64,000 bases of DNA from Campylorhamphus procurvoides (Eukaryota > Chordata > Aves > Passeriformes > Dendrocolaptidae). Shown piece by piece: positions 35,927-48,329 of the stretch. The stretch is from contig WBMV01000141.1 in the NCBI GenBank assembly GCA_013396655.1, forward strand, positions 1,070,376 to 1,134,375, read 5' to 3'. Within the stretch, counting starts at the first letter, position 1, and every line of letters begins with the position of its first letter. The notes below the pieces were generated by a model. The model did not search any database. It was not told the origin of the DNA and saw only the letters and a program-made list of their open reading frames with translations. The position numbers and the translations under genes are program-made.

Positions 35927-38900
35927 AAAGGAGGAGGGGAAAATGGTATAGAGTAGATTAGGGACAAGTTATGAGTACAGTCTGTACACACACAGCTGTA
36001 AATCTCTTTGCTTGCTTCATATGTAGGTGTAAAGTTTGATTTTATAAAAACGTCATACTGGCCATCCTTTGGCCTTAACCTGGGGACTTTCAGAGCTAGC
36101 AGAGTGAGGCAGTGTAATTCTACCTAAGGATATCTCAGTGGGAGCTGTAGCAGTAGTATGCATCATAGATAAAGAACATGAGAACAGATGAAATATATTG
36201 CTAAATAAAATTGTATGTGATTTTTACAGTTTTCAAGTACTGTCAGATGAAAAAAAATGTTGATTGGATCATGGATAATTAATTAACAAATATTGGAGGC
36301 AACATTTAGTGAACTGAGAATTACTAGACAAATCAAACTTGGCAAATGCATTTTTTCTAGAGGTTAAAGTATTTGTTGCTAGCTAATAATATTAGTTAAA
36401 GTACTTCTAGTAAAATACATTGCTAATTAATAGCATAGACTGAAACTTCAGACCTTTAAAATGGTGGCATAACTCATCTTGGCTTCTATATAGTAAAGAT
36501 TAATAAATACCTCTTCATGTAAGTAGCAATGAAATAAATACCTAAATAAATAAATCCTTGGTTGTGTTGCCAAGTCTAGGTTAAAATTCAGCTGCACTAA
36601 CCAATCATCAGCTACTCTCTGTATCAGAATAGTCTTCTGTATTCAACAATAGGCCAATTACTGAAGTGACTGGCAGTGAGCACTTGCATTTCTTCACATT
36701 TCCTCATCAGTGAGTGTAGAAATTTATTTCACTCCTTAGTGGTCTGGAATTCAAACAAAAGTTTAAGCTGTAGCCTATTTGCAGTCCTTTAAATGCATTG
36801 TTTCCACAAGACAGAAGGTTCTGCTATATGCCTTGCAAAAACAAGGGGAAAAATAATCACTTCTTCCCTCCTCCATTTTTTCCTGTTAAAACATATGTGG
36901 TTGCATGCTGTAGCCAATGTAATTTGTAACTGACACTCATATAGATTTAACAGGCAGGAGGGACGAGCTCATTGGTAAACCCTGTCTCATTTATACATTA
37001 AATTATTGATTGTAGAGGTCATCCAGCATATAGATTTAAAAGTGCTGCAGCATTAATTTCTCTAAAATGCATGGAAACCTCCCACTTTGTACTTAAGTAG
37101 CCATCTGAGGCCACACAGGAATGATCATGGCGTGGTTAAGTTCTCGTTATTCCAGCCTTGAAGGGGCAGTTTTGTGCTAAATGGCTAATGCATTTGTCTC
37201 ACTGTGATGGATTAAACAGACATGCAGAGCTGGGAACCTGTGGAGGGTGTTTCAGCAGGCTAAACCCCTCAGAGTCTCACCATGCCATAGGTAGCTCTGA
37301 CAAAATGTAAGCAGCACAAAGATTTAGGTGCTCCTTCAGGATGTAAACTTATTACCTGTCTCAGGAGAGAAATGCAGCAAGAATATAATACTTCCTAGAA
37401 CAGCACCAGGTCAGCCAGCATGGCCCTGAGTGTTATGGTGAAATCTTAACTTCAGTGAGTGCAGAAGGAATGCTGCTTTCAATAACAAACTCAGACCCTG
37501 GGTTCAGTAGAAGAGCTGACGCTGGTTTCTTCATCTCCAGAGATCTTTTTCCTTTGCATGTAATTGCACGCAGCAGATTTTATTGCCAGTTTGCAGCTCC
37601 CTTCCTCCCTGTAATACTGATCTCTGATACTAGGAAAGGATAAAGACAAACATTGTTTCTCCAGAGGGTGCCTTGACTCTTTCATACAGTCCATCACTGT
37701 CCTTTCCAACATCTTTCATCATATGACCTAACAGCTGCCTGAAAATAGACTTGTCTACTCCTGTGTGTCAGACAGCACATCAACATAGAGAGTCTTTTAA
37801 GAGAAGAAAATTCAAAAATGCTGAGGAAAAGGAATTATGAATGCTACAGATCTAGAAGAATCCATTCAGTCAGACCATTACATTCTTGTCAAATCTCTTC
37901 AGATTAACCACATCAGAATTCACAGCTGAAGGGTCTCAGTTACTATCACTTTCTTTAGAAAATCAAGGCATGATGTTAGCCTTTACATATGGGAGAGCGC
38001 TGTACATATTGCCCTGCCAGATCCAATTAATGACCCATCTAGTCCTGTTTTGTTTCCCTTGTAGTTCCCAGATATTCAGAGGCAACACCCCTATAATGCT
38101 GGTAAATTTTAAATACAATGTTCATAAGAATATTTTCCCTTGAAATTCATTTATTTCCAGAAACAGAATCTTCCAAAAGAGAAGTGGCAGAAGTGGAATC
38201 ATCATCATTCCTTTCCAGCAGCTCTTCACAAGCCTCGTACAGAAATAACAAGTTATAGTAGGTGGTAAGGAAATGTCACTTGAAATGACAAGAGAAGATT
38301 GGGGCTTTAAAATTTTCTTCTTGGACAAGAATTTGGGGTAGGCAGCTGTTACTGTTAGTTTCTTATGCCTGTTTCCAGTTTGTCTGTGAATTAAAAATTG
38401 GTATAGTCAGAGCTACTGAACAGCACAAACCATTCAGTTTCACCCAGAGAATTTGTATTATGTCCAAACAAATTCAAGTCATTTTATTACTCGATGGACT
38501 TCGTTCCAATGACAGAGATGAGATCAGTGTTGGACCAAAGTCCTAAGAGACAGGTAATGGACATGTGATGTATAGATGAAATGTACCCAGATGACCTCAC
38601 CAAAACCTATGATACAAACAAAGCTTCCACAACCCTAAATCCAGTGATCAGTAATCATTTAGCACTAGTCATCCATCTGAAAGTTAAAATTCTCTGAAAC
38701 CTGTCAACACATGTGACTATGAGGTTAATTGTCTTGTCTATGACAATAGATAGTCATTCATTCTCCAGATGGAGTAAAAACCCTAAATTTTCAACTGATT
38801 TATGTAGGCTTCTCTGTATCTAAAGATGGAGAAACAAATAATTTTCAAACTTTAGGGAATGGTTTATTTGCAATTGCTAGCTTTAAGCTAAGTGTTATCT

Positions 38901-39636
38901 AGTATGTTGAGTCCTGTATGAGTCCCCACAAAGGGATGGGATGAAACTCACCGATTATAGAAGCAAAGGGACTATCCCAACAACCTTCCCTTTCTACCCT
39001 AGACATACTCATTCAAACACAACCACACAAAACATAAAAAATTGCTTTTAAATAAATTTCTTTCAAATGATATGAAATCTGTTTTTAAAGTCTGTAATGT
39101 CAAGTGCACCTTCCCCTCAATGTTTGGCATTTGGCTGAGACATGTCATCTGATTTCCAGGTTTAATGTTTTCTAAGTTGGAATTCCAGCAAAAGTATTTT
39201 GTCATACTTTTATCATCAGACTTGAAAAATACTCCTCCAGCAGATAGATCACCTTTCATCATCCTTTTCTATGAATGGAAAAAACTATGCTAATGTGAAT
39301 TTAAATAATTTTGTGAGCATCATTTGAATACTCGTTGTATTTTAATGTTCTTCAAGACTGCGCATTAGACCTGGACCTTGCATAGAAAGACTAGATAATT
39401 TCCCTCCTCATACTCAGATTTAAACTTAATTTAATCCCAAATTTGAATAAATTTTATTGGTATCAACATTACAAAAAAATTTCTAAAAGTCCTTTATTTT
39501 ACTCACTTCTAAAATACAGATAAATTACATCTCTGTTTTATATTTACTTTTGAAAACTCAAGAATTGCTACAAAATTACTCATTGAATAACATCTTTAGT
39601 TGATATTGCTTGAAAAAATTAATTTTTTATATTTAT

Positions 39637-39660
39637 TTCACCACCATGCATGATGGTGAA
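39637..39660. repeat. 24-bp near-perfect palindrome
   Basis: Arms TTCACCAC.. and ..GATGGTGAA meet at a CATGCATG-like centre with no loop. Eleven of twelve base pairs match and one C/A pair is broken. Such a palindrome could be a dimeric protein-binding site or chance. No neighbouring gene suggests a role. Confidence 0.9.
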
Positions 39661-40801
39661 TAGGAAATGTATGCACATACATTGAAATATAGACAGTAAT
39701 ACAGGAATGTCACACTGTACAGTTCTTCATTTATACTTTAAAATGCCATTGTAGGATTATAGAGATTAAAAAACCAGAAAATGTGTTCAGATCTTTATGA
39801 AGACTTTCTCTGGAACAAGTACTCCAATTTCAAAGACTGCAAGAAATTTAGTCCACTATCTGTCCAGGTCAGAGAACAGCAAGAGATTACCTTTAAATGC
39901 ACAAGCTCTTTCATTTCTTGCAGGATTAGCTGAGAGACGATATAAATGCTGCCTTTCTTTCTGATATCTTTGGGACTTTTTGGAAGTCAAAGTTCTCCAG
40001 AGAAAACATCTTCCATTTTTATGGGTATTTTCACATAACATTTCAGTGTTCACATCCCTACACCACTTTCCTAGGCTGTAAGGGTAAGTCAAACAGGGGC
40101 ACCACTAGGTGTGTTCTGCAAACATCTGTTTCTACTGTGAGGGTTACCAGTTGCCAGCTGTTTCCCAGCTGTTGGACTCACTCTCTTGCCAATTTGCTGA
40201 TAATCCTCCTTTTCACAGTTCAGGTAAACCAAGCTGGATTAGTTGGATGAGCTATTTAAAATGTCTAATCTTACTTTGAGTAAAATATGTTAGGGATCCC
40301 CAGGGTTGGAGAAGACAAGCTGGTTTAATTTAGACAGTTTAAAAAGTAAATCCTGGATAACTTAGCACATTTTGACTGAAAAGGGGTGAAAAACAGCATA
40401 GCTATGCAATCAGTCACTGTTATATTCACACTTTAATTGAAAATGAAGAAGAATAAAGACTGAGGTAACTTATTGTCTGTCCTAAAGCAATTACATCGGT
40501 AATGCACCTCACACCTGGGAACTCCTCATCTCCCTAGTCTTATGGAGGTCAAACATTTATTGAAGCACTCAGGCACAGAGCTGACACTCACAGCAGTTCA
40601 GTCTTTATTTGCTATTAAGCAAGTCAAAATTTCCCTACTTGCTGTAAATTTGTAGCCTTTATAATCCTCACCAGAATTACAGAAGTCTGGTGTTATATGT
40701 CTTTGTAGCTCTCATCTGGATTCTCTGGTGTCTCATATGTTTCAAGTGCCCATCAAGTTATTCCCAAACCCCCACACACATAGATTCTCAGGTGTCTGAT
40801 T

Positions 40802-40920
40802 AGACACTCTTCTCCAGATGTGGCACCAGCAAGATCTCCCTTTCCTCCTCCAGAGACCTTTTCCATGATTCGTGTCTTTGATGTATCCAAGACCACGGTG
40901 TCCTGTTGCTGATTTTATCA
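40802..40920 (-). mobile_element. CR1 LINE fragment (divergent)
   Basis: The plus strand reads GACACTCTTCTCCAGATGTG with GCACCAGCAAGATCTCC, then TGTATCCAAGACCACGGTGT followed by CCTGTTGCTGATTTTAT. This is parallel to reversed CR1 text of the type 'CACTGTTTTCCAGATGTGGCCTCACCAG..' and 'ATGCAGCCCAGGACACAGTTGGCCTTC'. The match is patchy, so both the call and the ends are tentative. Confidence 0.45.
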
Positions 40921-43255
40921 AAGAGCTTTGGGATGTGCTAAGTGTGGATGCACTTACATATATAACGATGTTTCATTATCTTATAAAATTCCTGAGGTAT
41001 CACCACAAAAATAATAAAATTCACAAAGAGCAAGAATTTGTTTACATGAAAGTGCTAAAAAAGTACCTTATCCTTTGAACCGGCTGCAAGCACAATAAAA
41101 GTCTGTCTTTATGAATGACATTTTATTGGGGAAAAAAAAGAAAAAGCATTCATCTTTAATCCAGACAGGGTTTTTTTTCAGACGTTTCTTTTGGTCTATT
41201 TTATTTTAGTGTGTGTAGCACTTTCTACAAATGATTAGTGTGTACTTTGCATGTAAGTATTCCGTAGAGATTGGTAACATCAGAAATGTCTCTGAAGGAA
41301 TGTTGCAAATTATGAAAGGATAGAATGCATTTGTTAGTTTAAAATTAACACTCATTTAAACTATCATATTTTAATGGTGTTATACCACAAAAGGCTTTTG
41401 CTTCATAGAATTCAGGAAAGACAAGACTGTATTTTCCTCAATGATTATACATAAATATTGGACAGGTTAAAGAGATACATCTAAGATTAGAAGAGAGGAG
41501 TCAAACAGAGTCAGATAGAGTCTTGAAACCAAACTTCTACCTTTTAATAAAAGCTCTAGCAAAAGGGTAATCTCTGAAGAGCTCTTTAGTCTGAAGTCTA
41601 ATTGTAAAACCGATTATCAACTCTTAAAGTCTTTGCCTGATTTCGTGTTTTTGTGTGTTTTTTTATACTGGCTAATGATTACAGTACACCCATCTATTCT
41701 GCCAAACCAGGTATCGACCCTGGACACAGAGCTGTGATCATCCACCCTGCTAGTTTTTAGACCTCCTACTGCTACAGGGTGCTCTACTTAGCTCTCTCAA
41801 ACACCACTCCTACTTATTACTCTGGAAATCCTTCACCATGGGAACTGATCCCAAAAGCCATAATGGAAGAAGCAAAAGACAGAAAATGAGTTTGACTCTG
41901 TATGGACCACCAGGGTTTTCCCCTAGATGCACAGGATCATATGCCATACCACCCCTCAATTTCATACTTCAGGTGTACCACCATTATATATTCTTATGTT
42001 ACATCAGAAACTCTGAACTTATAACAAACAAACACCACAACCACCAAAAACAGTATGACCAAAGGGAAATCCCAGAAGAAAATTCAGAATTAATTGAAAA
42101 ACAATTAAAGTGCATGTCAGCAAAGTGCACACAAGCTTGTCTTTTCCTGGTGCTGATTTGTTGGTCTGAGAAGATGCAGGCTGGATGTCTTCTCAGCCTC
42201 CCTCCACTCCAGTAGCTTCAGGAGCCTCCCCCAGCAATATCTGCTTTAGGATTCCTTCCAAAAGGATGGTGACTAAAGCCCTGAGGAGAGGCATAACTCT
42301 CCTCACTGATCTTATATGATGTACCCAGATCATCCCCCCCTGGACTTCTGTATTTCCTCATATTTCAATGAATAGAGATTTCTCTTTCCTCTGGAAAGTA
42401 TAAAACCTCTATTTTTCTCTATTTTTGGGGGAAGATCTTGTCTACAGTGCCCCTGAGCAAAAGCTTCAGGCCCATGGAGCCTTTGCAGATCTCTGTTGAT
42501 CCTTTTCAATGTGCAAATATATTTAGCTCTTCAGTGTGGTTTTCTTTACTGGCAACAGAGGCAAAATAACTTGTACCAAATTGGGATAAATGTTATTGCA
42601 TTCATGCTCTGATTCTAATCATTGGGAAAATTCATATCTGTGCAACAGGTCTCATGGCCTTTAAACTAAAATTTTTAGTTTGCTAAAAATTTTAAGTGTT
42701 GTGTGTTTGTTCTTTCTTTGAGTTTGTTTGTTTTTAATATTTAGGGTGGGGTTCTAAATATTGACGCTTGCTCTAGCCTATAATCATTTATTATAATCAA
42801 GGTGTCAAATATTTTCCTACAAGCTGTGGTAATTTGGGAAATCTTTCAATACATTCTTTGTGGTCTCCAGCTGATATGATGCTATTAAATTGACATATTA
42901 TGAAATTTTAGTGTATGGATAACTCTTTTGATGCTGGGCTACATGCTTTTCCATTCCACACCAGGGCAGCCCACATGGATTTTTGTGCCTTGGCACTAAG
43001 CTATAGGGGTCTGACTTCACAGAAGGGTGTCAAATATGAGCTGTGCACTTGGGGAGAGCACGTTTCAGAGTGCAGAGCTAGAAGCAGCGCTAGCACTGTG
43101 CTCAGGCTCCAGAGATTTACAGCATATGAGATCCCGTAAAATGTAATGCTAACAAAACTGCCTGGAGACCATCCAGAAAGGGAGGCAGCTCTCCTGGAAC
43201 TGTGTGCCTGGCACAAGCCAGAATCAAACTGTGCATATTAATGCTGATAGAATTT
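40921..43255. other. Non-coding stretch, no gene seen
   Basis: A 125-codon plus frame at 41,838-42,215 begins at an ATG but resembles no family I know and lacks coding-like features. A 9-bp hairpin sits at 42,663-42,681. Nothing else was recognised. Confidence 0.6.
42663..42681. repeat. Perfect 9-bp inverted repeat, 1-base loop
   Basis: AAACTAAAA, one T, then TTTTAGTTT. It is AT-rich and may be chance in this composition. Confidence 0.85.
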
Positions 43256-43362
43256 CTTTTTTTATGTGTGTGTGGGGCGGCGGGGGGTGTAATTTTTTTT
43301 TGGTTGTTGTTGGGGTTTTTTGTTTGTTTGGGGGCTTTTTGTCTGTTTCTTTTTATTTTATT
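43256..43362. repeat. G-run / GT low-complexity tract
   Basis: TTTATGTGTGTGTGGGG is followed by GGCGGGGGG, then T runs with GGTTGTTGTTGGGG and GTTTGGGGG. Four runs of four to six G are on the plus strand. It causes the hydrophobic spurious frames of 112 and 63 codons crossing it. Confidence 0.85.
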
Positions 43363-46300
43363 CTATCATATGTTATTAAAAGAATGCCTAAATAATTCCT
43401 TTTATTATACTTCAGACATTGAAAAAAGGAATAGTTTTTCAGCAAAGGGAAGAGAGCAACTTGGCAGATTTATAAACAGCAGAGCAGGACATGAGTTGTT
43501 TAAGCTAAACTGTAACAGGGTACAACTAACTGAGAGGTAATGGAAGGGGAGCTTTTGCACTGAAATGACAATAATGTATGCCAATGATGCATTTCAGATG
43601 ATGACAATGAATTTCTGAAAAGAACTATAGGAGCTATGGCCTTGTAATGACCTTGGTTCCTAGTCATGTTCCCACGTAAACTCACTGGGAAGTTGAACTG
43701 CTAAGTTATACTTCTGCATAGTTAATTGTGCTTTTAATCCCTTTGAAGAAAGAAAGCAGAGTAAAATACTGATAAAGTTGGGGTTCCTTTTGTGGGGATT
43801 TACAAACTAATCACTACACTGGTACAAGTTTCTCCTCTCTGGTATATCACAAATACCTCCCATTACCTGGAGCAATGAGTTGGTTGGGAAGGACAAAAGA
43901 GAACTACTTCTCTGAAACAAACTATTTCTTTTTATATTTTGGAATATATACAAATTTTCAGTTGTTCTATAAAGTGGATGGAATTATGGCAGAACTCATC
44001 AATCTTTAAATTTTTTTCCATTTTTTTCCTGTTACCAAAATATATGAAACACATGTTTTCACCAGGTCTAGGGAACTCATTGGAGGATAGCAAGAAAAGA
44101 CTCTCATGAGAATGCCTGGCCATGCTCCAAGGTGCACAGGCAGCAGGAGAGTGAGAAAGGCTGCATTTTCACCCATCCATGCGGTGCTTGGGTAAAAAGC
44201 ACAGGATAAACTGTCTGTTCTGTACAGGCACTGGAGAGATGAGAAGCTACAAGAGGAGCTAAATCATGTGTCCTTACAGAAAGACACCTCAGTATATAAC
44301 TTAACAGAGGCCTCAAATACTCTGTCTGGGAAACAGGGGTGCTGCAAAACTTTCTAATACATAAACTGGCAGAATTTGGTCCCCTGCCAGGAACTTAAGT
44401 GTATTCAAACTATTCCATATCGAAAAGGGATTTCTGGGGACAATTTTCATTCACATAATACTTGTGAACTGTAATGTAATGTTACCTAAATGTTCACAGG
44501 CTGCATGTTTTACCAGCAGAAAACTGGAAAAGTTTGCAATATCTTTTTGGTCTTTAAATCCTTTAACTCCTCTATATCACCATATTTACAGAGCACAATA
44601 CTCATTTTTAAGCATTATTTGCTTATTTAAGACCAGCTGCTTCCTGACCCAAGATGCCATTTAAACAAGTAATCCTACCTCTCTGACAGCCTTACTATTT
44701 GCCCTTTCAGTAAACTTTTTTATCTTTTTGGTATGTGAGCACTTGCACTCTCACCTGCAGTTCAGATCAGCTCCCAGTACCTCAGAAGGCTACTGCTTTG
44801 CTGTGAGGGTGTGATTGTAAAAAAACTTAGTTTTTATTAGCACTAGTGGTCCTATTCACACCCCCAATCAACCCTGAAATTGATATTCTTCATCTGATCT
44901 GCATAGGTCATCTGGCAGGTCACTGCCTCTGTTATATTACACCAGTGTTTTTCCACTAACCCAGTTAACAAGGTTAACTAGAAACGTGACAGACAGAAGA
45001 AAGAAGTTGAACACATGGCACATATTATTTGGCTTAGAAAATAGCAGAGCTTTCTCTGTGGCAAGAGCATACGAATAAATGATTTGTGACTAAGTCAAAA
45101 TAATTTTAGTTTCTGCTTTTTTTTTTCCTGAATGTCAAAACTCTTGAGAGTCCCTCTCTACCCTCTTGACTGCGGCAAACTCCTCTTGAAACAGCTTGCC
45201 TTAAAGCAAAAAAAAAAATTCAGAAAAGCTATTTCTCTTGCTGGTTAGACTTGAGAGAAGAGTTTTATAAATTTAACTGCCAGTACACCATCTGCCTCTG
45301 CTGCTCCTTTGAGCCTACCTCTTCTAATTGTGTCTTTAACAGATGACAAAATCCCTACATTCCTCTTGGGCACTGTAAAATAATAACAATTAAAACATGA
45401 ATAATAATAATTAATGAAGCACACATGGTGCAGTAAGCCTGCAGCCTCAGTAGGCTGCTTATTCTGCAGGAAGTCTGTGTGTCTTTTGTCCTGAGAGATA
45501 ACATTAAAAGGCACTCCATCCTGAAGCTGAGGCCACCAGCCTTGGGAAGTTAACTTTGCATAGTAAGTGACCCACTGCAGCAAACTCTATGTTCTGCATC
45601 ACTTTATGCTTTTCAGTTTCTACTGACCATAAGCAATTTTAGCAGGAGGGCCACCAAACAGCAGACTGGACAAGCTGTGTTTTAGACATGAAACTTGTTA
45701 GTTACCCTTTTTTCCACCTGCTATGGTTGGCACCTCAAAAGTCAAAGTGAAAAAATCAGTTTGTTGCAGTTCTTAGCTGTGTTCTAGTTAATTTTTTGCA
45801 GCTCTGCTGGTTTAAAGCAAAATGTTATTTCATACACTTGGCAATGGAAGTGTCAGACTTATGTAACAGATCTGGGAAAAATCTGCTGAGAAAAAAGTTC
45901 TGTCACTTCTTATAACTGTAACATGCTGAGAGAGCATGGGTTATGAACTCAAATGATCTTCAGGTGATCTTCGATTCTTTAAGACAGTTGGTACGCTAAA
46001 TAAATAATAAACCTTAGGCTTCTTTAACAAACACCATCAGGCTGTTTCAGCTTGGTCTGTGGGCTGGTGCTCAGAGTTACAGACCTGCTCGTCCTGTCTA
46101 TCCAACTTGGCCTGTTTGGGCAGTGAATGCAGCCAAGGATGTGGCTGTGTCTGGTGTTCAGGGCTGTGGCAGCAAACCATGATAGTTAATCTCCGCTTTT
46201 GTCCCAGCACTAGGGCAGAGGACAGTCACAGGGAGTTCTTCTGAAGATTTCTCTGAACTTTTAGAGGCTTTTGGTTTTTAATTTGTATTTTTAGTTTGAC

Positions 46301-47228
46301 CTTCTTCAGGATGTCCAGGAAGAACTCTCTTTGGGGATAAAGTTAAAACTTGCATGTAAACTGCTGGAATTGTGAGTAAGAATACCTGTGATTTGTGGTT
46401 AACTTCATGCAGTAACCTATGTGTTCATAAATTCAGTGCACTAGTAATGTTTCCACTCTGGCCACAGATGCTCAGGGAAGATGTTGACAGTTTTTCTCCT
46501 CCATGGTGGAACAGTGCCTTTAATGTCTTAAAAAGCATTTTGACATTTTAGTACTGAACAGTGCTTTCAGCAAAATTATCCTCCCACATATGGAATCCTC
46601 TTTTCTGTGAAGTTTGAAAGATGACTGTGAAATGCTTATTTTCTGCAAAACCAAAGATGCTAATTTTTCTAACATTCATGATCCCTGGTTCCTGTTCCAC
46701 CCCAGAGTAAGGTTCACAGATTAAAAGAATGAAAAAGTGTTTCTATCTATAGCTGTATATGATTTAATATAATCTTCTCTTCTGACGAATTGATATACAA
46801 GCAGCCACGAAGTTAGAGACAATTATTTAAAAATCCCATACTGATGAAAAAAATATGATCAGATACAACTCTAAAACTGCCTTCAGGTTCTTGACACCCA
46901 GAATTTCCACAGCTGTTGTGAGAACAATGAACATTCGGATCTCATGGTCAAATGCCTTTTCCTCATGTTTTTTATTTTTCATGCTGACTGTAATCTAATA
47001 GCAGAGTGAAGCTCAGATAGATGATGATTATCTGCTTTCAAAGCCTACTCAGCAATTTCTGTCTGTTGGGTGAACCTAATGGTTTCCAAGTGAGTTCAAA
47101 ACACTGGAAAACACATTTGTGTAAGAAGAGCACTTAAAGTTTATTTTTATTAGAATCTATCAAATATGTTAAAATAAAATGTAATGACAAAATTTATTTT
47201 ACTTGTTATCTTAAGTTTTTTGAGAGAT
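43363..47228. other. Non-coding stretch, no gene seen
   Basis: The minus frame of 112 codons at 45,245-45,583 and several shorter ones are not recognisable proteins. 46.03-46.22 kb is locally GC-richer without a match. No mobile element was identified. Confidence 0.6.
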
Positions 47229-47278
47229 TATACTCAGGAAAGAGGATTTTTATTATACTCAGGAAAGAGGATTTTTAT
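47229..47278. repeat. Perfect 25-bp tandem duplication
   Basis: A 25-base unit starting TATACTCAGGAAAGAGG occurs at 47,229-47,253 and again, without any change, at 47,254-47,278. The perfect identity suggests a recent duplication or an assembly artefact. Confidence 0.95.
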
Positions 47279-48298
47279 TGTAAATTTCTAATTTCACAAT
47301 GCAAATTTCTGTTGCTGCAGTCATAAAACATGGAGAGCTACATACTTAAATGCATTTCATACATATTTGGGATTTGCCAAGGATTTTTAAGCATACATAG
47401 TTCTAACTTAATTATTTTTCCATACCTACATAAAAATCAATTGGAAAGTAAATGACTTTAGCAGAAATATTTAGCAATTTTTTTTTAAATGATCATAACA
47501 TAATAACTATTTATTTAACCATTTTTTTCTGAAGCCTTACTTGCATGGTGATCTTGGGATAAGCTGTGTGAAGGTTTCTGTCAAACGTAATAGAACATTT
47601 GTCGTCAAAATAACTTTCTATTTATAGTTTTCAATGTCTTTCTTTTACTTAGGGCAAGAAGTATATGCCTACTTACAGCCAATTTAACAACTAAATATCC
47701 CACAAAAGGCTATGCAGAAATATTTTTAGAAGATCTTTGGAGATCATGAAGACATTACTAGCATGGTACCTGTATTAAAGTGTCTAGTAGCTCATTTTGA
47801 TGGAATTACAATAAAATACATATGTCTGACATATTATACAATAAAATACACATATCCAACACATCAACACTTTTCTTTCTCTCTTCAGGTAAATGAAGTG
47901 AGGTTCACTTAAATCAGATAAATGGTTTAGCTGGCAATATTCTCCAAGTCATTCAGGGCATGACAGAAGTGGCCCCTGCATGGCAGCAGTAAATAATTGT
48001 CTGGGAAAAACTAAGAACAAAGAGCCCAAATGGCTTCTTACAGCAGGCACCCATGGCTGGCCCAGGCAGGTAATGAAAATTTATAATAACAAACCAGGCA
48101 TCTAATGAATCAGCAGGACAATCATTTTATCAAACGCTCCAAGTCTGTGTGTTGACTGGAGGAAAAAAAGTCTTCCTGGAGAGAGTGAGTCAGAGAAACA
48201 AAAGGAAATATAGATGCTTATTAATATACTGAGGAGAGTAAAGAAAGCATGGTAAGAACACAGACAAGAAGTCACTGTAATGGGAAAAAAAACCCACA
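47279..48298. other. Non-coding stretch with one imperfect tandem repeat
   Basis: Around 47,808-47,867 a 30-base unit beginning ACAATAAAATACA is repeated once imperfectly. Nothing else was recognised. Confidence 0.7.
47808..47867. repeat. Imperfect 30-bp tandem duplication
   Basis: ACAATAAAATACA heads both units (47,808 and 47,838). The second halves diverge (TATGTCTGACATATTAT against CATATCCAACACATCAA), so this duplication is older than the one at 47.23 kb. Confidence 0.8.
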
Positions 48299-48329
48299 AC
48301 TCTCTTTAATCTTGGGAATTAAAGAGAGT
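48299..48329. repeat. Perfect 12-bp hairpin, 7-base loop
   Basis: ACTCTCTTTAAT, loop CTTGGGA, then ATTAAAGAGAGT, with no mismatch. A second small inverted repeat (TGGG, eight A, CCCA) ends just 2 bases upstream. There is no U-run after it and no gene nearby, so a transcription-terminator role is not supported. Confidence 0.9.

Larger units (their letters stand above)
35165..40801. other. Non-coding stretch, no gene seen
   Basis: 5.6 kb with no recognised repeat family and no frame over about 90 codons. A small direct repeat lies at 35,896-35,926 and a 24-bp near-palindrome at 39,637. The part near 37.0-37.3 kb is less AT-rich and unique-looking, but nothing specific was recognised. Confidence 0.6.

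Noticed and set aside
37203..37300. TGTGATGGATTAAAC considered as a second LTR start
   Set aside because: Only the first ten bases match the LTR-like start at 15,606 and the following sequence differs.
43202..43540. Hydrophobic 112-codon frame that looks like membrane helices
   Set aside because: The apparent helices come from G/T runs (Phe, Gly, Leu, Val codons). There is no conserved motif and the frame overlaps another false frame.
48299..48329. Hairpin considered as a bacterial-type terminator
   Set aside because: No T run follows, there is no gene upstream, and the window is vertebrate nuclear DNA.
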